The notes beneath the pieces were generated by a model that worked only from the letters and a program-made list of their open reading frames with translations, was not told where the DNA came from and did not search any database. Positions 60,769 through 64,000 of a DNA stretch of 64,000 bases are shown here, one piece after another. The first letter of the stretch is position 1; the number at the start of each line of letters is the position of its first letter. Source of the DNA: Haliotis asinina (lineage: Eukaryota > Mollusca > Gastropoda > Lepetellida > Haliotidae); the NCBI RefSeq assembly GCF_037392515.1, contig NC_090283.1:31574249-31638248 (forward strand). The letters run 5' to 3'. Both the position numbers and the translations under genes were made by a program.

Positions 60769-61984
60769 ATGAGTGGTGTTACGTATATCAATATAGTACT
60801 CCTCTGCTTAAATATCTGGACAACGAATTCCGCGACTACATCAATGAGTGCATCTACGATTGAATCAACGACTGCACGGACGACTTTATCGATGACCTTG
60901 GACCCACTTCTCCAGAGCGGTATGGGCGGGTTCCTACAACTGATTCAGGAGTTCGGATCTCTCCGAGCCCAAGTTGAACAGCAGGAAGAAGCCAACAAGC
61001 TTCTCCGGGACAAGGTTGCCAGACTGGAGGCCTTGTTGAAGCTGGTTAACACTACGGCAGTGCTGGAAACCGACTACCTTAAGCAGGGATCCATGGTAAG
61101 TGGGATACCGGCACATACACATAGATGTAAGTAGTAGTGTGATGTAGCCTAATGGTTGAAGCGTTCACAAGTCACGCCGAAGACCGGGTTCAATTCCTCA
61201 CATGGGCACAATGTGTGAAGTCCATTGTCTTGTGTGTGGTCCTCGCCGTAATATTGTCGGAACAGTGCTAAAAACGGCCCAACACAGTACTCACTCTACA
61301 ACTCTGTAAGTAATATATTTGCTCTCGTGTGTGTGTGTGTTTGCGCCGATAGCTTGTGGTGACAGATTTATGCTCAGTCGTTCCACCACTTTTTCATCCC
61401 AGTAATATACATGCTGATTTTCTGTGGAATAGAAGAGGTTAGATTTTTTATAAGATCTGGAGTATTGTGATAGAAGCGTCCGCTCAACGCGCCACACAAC
61501 AGGGTTCGATTCCCCTCACAGTGTTTGAAGCCCATTTCTGGTGTCCCTCGCCGTAATAGTGCAGGAATAGTACTAATAGTGTTATGCCAGAAACAGGTAT
61601 GGGAAATCAAATAACGTGACGATCGAACGCTACTGCCACTTGGCTTCCCCACCGCCCTTAAACATTAGTATTGACGGAACGTTTGCATTTAGGTGCAACA
61701 GGAGATATCAACTCTGCTGCAAACTACAACGTTCATCGAGGCAGAGATGACGAATGCCGTGGCGACTGCAACGATGTTGGAGATGGAAATGATGAAAGTT
61801 GAGAAGTCTCTGGATGACGTCACCGACTGCCATGACACATTCAAAGCGAGGCTGGAGAACATGACGTCATCTTTGGTGGACACCACTAATGAAACAAACC
61901 GTCTTACATTCAACTCTGAGATGTTGAATCAGACAATGGAGGAGCTCAACAAAGACATCAGGGAGTTGACCAGCAAAGGAGATG
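60769..61984 (+). CDS. Secreted coiled-coil protein, 5' two exons of a gene related to its divergent neighbour
   Basis: Exon 1 (60769-61095) and exon 2 (61693-61984) are joined by CCATG/GTAAGTGG and GCATTTAG/GTG in phase 0. Exon 2 ends GGAGATG/GTACAT in phase 1, the same phases as the minus-strand partner. It encodes a hydrophobic N-terminus (MSGVTYINIVLLCLNIW), a Ser/Thr-rich mucin-like linker, then MTLDPLLQSGMGGFLQLIQE, which matches the partner's MDPSFQLSFDGFMLFLKE. A strong coiled coil (LRAQVEQQEEANKLLRDKVA) and a second helical stalk with three N-glycosylation sites follow. No microexon or lectin exon was found up to 64 kb. The gene may continue outside the window, end by reading through the weak donor (stop at about 61992), or be a 5' fragment. 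The intron holds two SINE copies. Confidence 0.7.
61132..61297 (+). repeat. tRNA-like SINE (repeat B) in the lectin-type gene intron
   Basis: A box TAGCCTAATGG at 61145-61155, B box GGTTCAATTCC at 61187-61197, then the family tail with GTAATATTGTCGGAACAGTG. Confidence 0.8.
61455..61600 (+). repeat. tRNA-like SINE (repeat B), degraded
   Basis: B box GGTTCGATTCC at about 61503 and CCCATTTCTGGTGTCCCTCG remain; the A box is lost. Second copy in the same intron. Confidence 0.65.
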
Positions 61985-61992
61985 GTACATAG

Positions 61993-62780
61993 AATTGTTT
62001 CTCCACTAGTTGTAATCGAAAGAATTGTTTGTTTTGATGTGAGTGACGTAGGTATTATTCTGCTGTAAACAATATTTTGCTATATCACGACGTATACATT
62101 CACTGAGTAAAGCCGGAAATGACGAAGGGTTTTGGCACTTTGGCGAAATCCGCTAGCAGTATATGGTGCTTATGAATCTGGAATTATAATCCGTCAAAAC
62201 TTTATCATGTTTCATGGTTACTGAGTTACCAGTGTTTCTGTATTGACCTGAACGTTGTAAGGTTCCTTCATAATGTCAACCTAATGTATACTAACCCGTG
62301 TCTGATGAAACAAATGTGTGTGTATCTACACCATGGCGTTGTTCAATTACTAAGATTTTGATAGCTTCTTTTTCAGGGAATTAGGTAAAACGCGACATAA
62401 CAATAGTAACCATATTTTATCATGTAGACTGTCATTGTGCATACCCATGTTAATGGTTCATAGTAGTTGCAGTTGCAAGTATAATCCTGTCTGATTCCTA
62501 TACTTTCAGTGGAATGTATCTGTGATGGTTCTTTGTGTTATAACGTCATTTATTGCATTGTATATAGGCTTTCCTACGGTTTGAATTTGAATTTTTAATT
62601 GAATTTTGATTCAAGCATATTTTTAAGCAAGTCTGCACGATAAGATCCTTTATGGTTTGCACAATTTGGAACCATGTTTGTTTCCAAACAATATGTTGTT
62701 GAACTCGGAGTTACAGTTCACCCTGGCTTTAGTGCAAGTCTCCTGACATGTTTTTGCCAGAACGGATTTCCTGCCTAAAT
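61993..62780. other. Downstream of the second exon of the plus-strand gene; no exon recognised
   Basis: A possible acceptor with pyrimidine tract (CCTATACTTTCAG) lies near 62508, followed by a frame reading VECICDGSLCYNV. Its fit to the gene family is poor, so it is not called. Confidence 0.35.
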
Positions 62781-62784
62781 GATA

Positions 62785-63156
62785 CCCTGGTTATAATGCA
62801 AAACTGCATAAAATGCCAGCTGATAAACCTTTTGAAAGAAAAACTCATTTTTCCCTGGTTACAATGTCAATGACTGGCGACATGTAGTACACATATCTAA
62901 ATCGGTTAATTGACATGACTCGAATTAATTACAGTCTTATAATACCAGATAGGATAACACCTGACAATACACCAACAAGTCACCTGCAACCCCCAGACGC
63001 TGGGATTGTCAAGGCTCATTAATTATACTAGAGGAGACATCAAGTCAGCCACCTCGTTGATTGCATAGGACCTCTTACTGTCCTACGTGGTTATAATGCC
63101 ATCCCGGATATAATGCCATATTATCTCCTAGGAAAACGGCGGCATCATTACCAGGG
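62785..63156. mobile_element. pogo/Tigger-like non-autonomous DNA transposon (372 bp)
   Basis: Left terminus CCCTGGTTATAATGC; the reverse complement of the right terminus is CCCTGGTAATGATGC. TA dinucleotides flank both ends (62783-62784 and 63157-63158). Subterminal repeats close to TTATAATGCCA recur inside, for example at about 63091 and 63110. No transposase. Confidence 0.65.
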
Positions 63157-63356
63157 TATGCTATGCTAACACTCCGTCGATGGTGAAGCAGCTTACACGC
63201 AGCAGTTCATGTTATGCACAAAACAGTCTGCTTTCAGGATAAGGGAAATAATGTCTTTATGTCATTTCCTATAGGTGTAAATGATGGTCTTTGTTTCTCT
63301 CCCTTCGGTAAATCACAGCCTTGATTATGAAATAACCTAAATATAATAAACAATGG

Positions 63357-63854
63357 TTGATCAAGGGGATTTTGGGAGAAGCATGGTGCCCAGAATGGGA
63401 GAAAACGTCATCGCAAGCGTCGAGGATTTCATTTTATGAAACCATGCGTGGTCAATCAGCACAAACTGGAACAGGTAGTGCAGGCAGAAAGGATGCCCAT
63501 GCTCCTGTGTGTCTTTCGTTGAAAGATCTGAAGGTTGATGCAAACGAACCTGACAAGTACAAGTTAGCTCATCATAGTCAAGCCCCATATGCAGTGCTAG
63601 CTGAGGGGAGCACCATTTTCCTGCTTTGTCAGAATTGCATACATTGGCATGACTTCAGCTCACAGCCGAATTTAGCTTGCCTTCGAACAAGACCCGTGGT
63701 GTTTAGTCAGTGTGTACAAGGTGATCTTGGATGGGTTCTATGTTCTCCGAAGGGTCCCATCTCTGGTTTGTTTGGTGGGACACCAGAGAAATGTAGAGTG
63801 CAGAGATGGTTTCCTGTTTACTGGTCCTCGAGTTTCGGTGCGGTAGCGCTATGA
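63357..63854 (+). CDS. Uncharacterised open frame of 165 codons
   Basis: Uninterrupted from a non-ATG start at 63357; the first in-frame ATG is at 63444, which would give a 137-residue protein ending SSSFGAVAL. Contains FLLCQNCIHWHDF and several further Cys, but no zinc-binding spacing or other known domain was recognised. No signal peptide. It may be an exon of a gene that continues out of the window, a transposon piece, or chance. Confidence 0.25.
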   Translation: MIKGILGEAWCPEWEKTSSQASRISFYETMRGQSAQTGTGSAGRKDAHAPVCLSLKDLKVDANEPDKYKLAHHSQAPYAVLAEGSTIFLLCQNCIHWHDFSSQPNLACLRTRPVVFSQCVQGDLGWVLCSPKGPISGLFGGTPEKCRVQRWFPVYWSSSFGAVAL

Positions 63855-64000
63855 GGGACGTGAACATTCTGTTCAGGGGACTCATTTTGCTCTTTTTAAG
63901 TCATCATCATAAGAATAAGCTTACTTGAAACAGAACATCTGCAATCATTTTGATCTTTTTAGGTCCGTCGTCATGCTGTCAACGTTACATCACCATCATC

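Noticed and set aside
62508-62600. Possible third exon of the plus-strand lectin-type gene
   Set aside because: The acceptor is acceptable, but the encoded peptide does not resemble the partner's microexon or lectin exon.

Overview
The window looks like nuclear DNA of a marine gastropod, probably an abalone (Haliotis) or a close relative. This is inferred from intron-containing genes, from TRIM and H-type-lectin families of the kind expanded in molluscs, and above all from two interspersed repeat families that I associate with abalone sequence. Both end in a tail close to GCTGGAATATTGCTGAG followed by (ACTC)n; one of them carries a tRNA-like RNA polymerase III promoter. No bacterial features, rRNA genes, tRNA genes or CRISPR arrays were seen.

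Layout. 1-14.9 kb is gene-poor and full of short repeats: a 152-bp hAT-like foldback MITE with an exact 8-bp target duplication (966-1117), a 682-bp pogo/Tigger-like element (5255-5936), many copies of repeat A and of the tRNA-like SINE (repeat B), a pair of ~480-bp duplicates (3.2 and 6.4 kb), and a duplicated block at 12.4/14.4 kb of which one copy is interrupted by 0.86 kb. 14.9-18.9 kb is a decayed LINE on the minus strand with endonuclease and reverse transcriptase remains. 19.4-23.8 kb is repeat debris and unrecognised sequence. 23.9-25.2 kb is a 201-bp satellite. 25.2-28.5 kb is one copy of a ~3.3-kb segmental duplication and holds a broken TRIM gene. 28.8-32.8 kb is a ~4-kb minisatellite with a 42-bp (14-codon) unit. 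36.5-39.35 kb is a second, unrelated 201-bp array of 14 copies whose minus strand is open for 626 codons. A LINE 3' end lies at 40.1-41.5 kb and a Tc1-type transposase fossil at 43.4-44.1 kb.

Genes. The intact copy of the duplication is a two-coding-exon TRIM gene (45864-50471, minus strand): RING, two B-boxes and coiled coil in one exon, PRY-SPRY in the other, phase-compatible, 579 residues. At 55.8-62 kb there is a divergent pair of related secreted coiled-coil genes. The minus-strand gene can be assembled from four exons, including a 39-bp microexon, into a 273-residue protein: signal peptide, coiled coil, glycosylated stalk and a C-terminal H-type-lectin-like domain. The plus-strand gene has the same first two exons and intron phases, but its 3' part is not found before the window ends. 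Tc1-type and LINE fossils lie between and inside these genes.

How they may fit together. TRIM proteins and secreted H-type lectins both belong to families used in mollusc innate immunity, so the right half could be an immune-type neighbourhood shaped by duplication; that is inference. The strongest unexplained signals are the 201-bp array with exon/intron-like units, the 14-codon minisatellite beside the dead TRIM copy with a small related patch beside the live one, and the divergent lectin-type pair.
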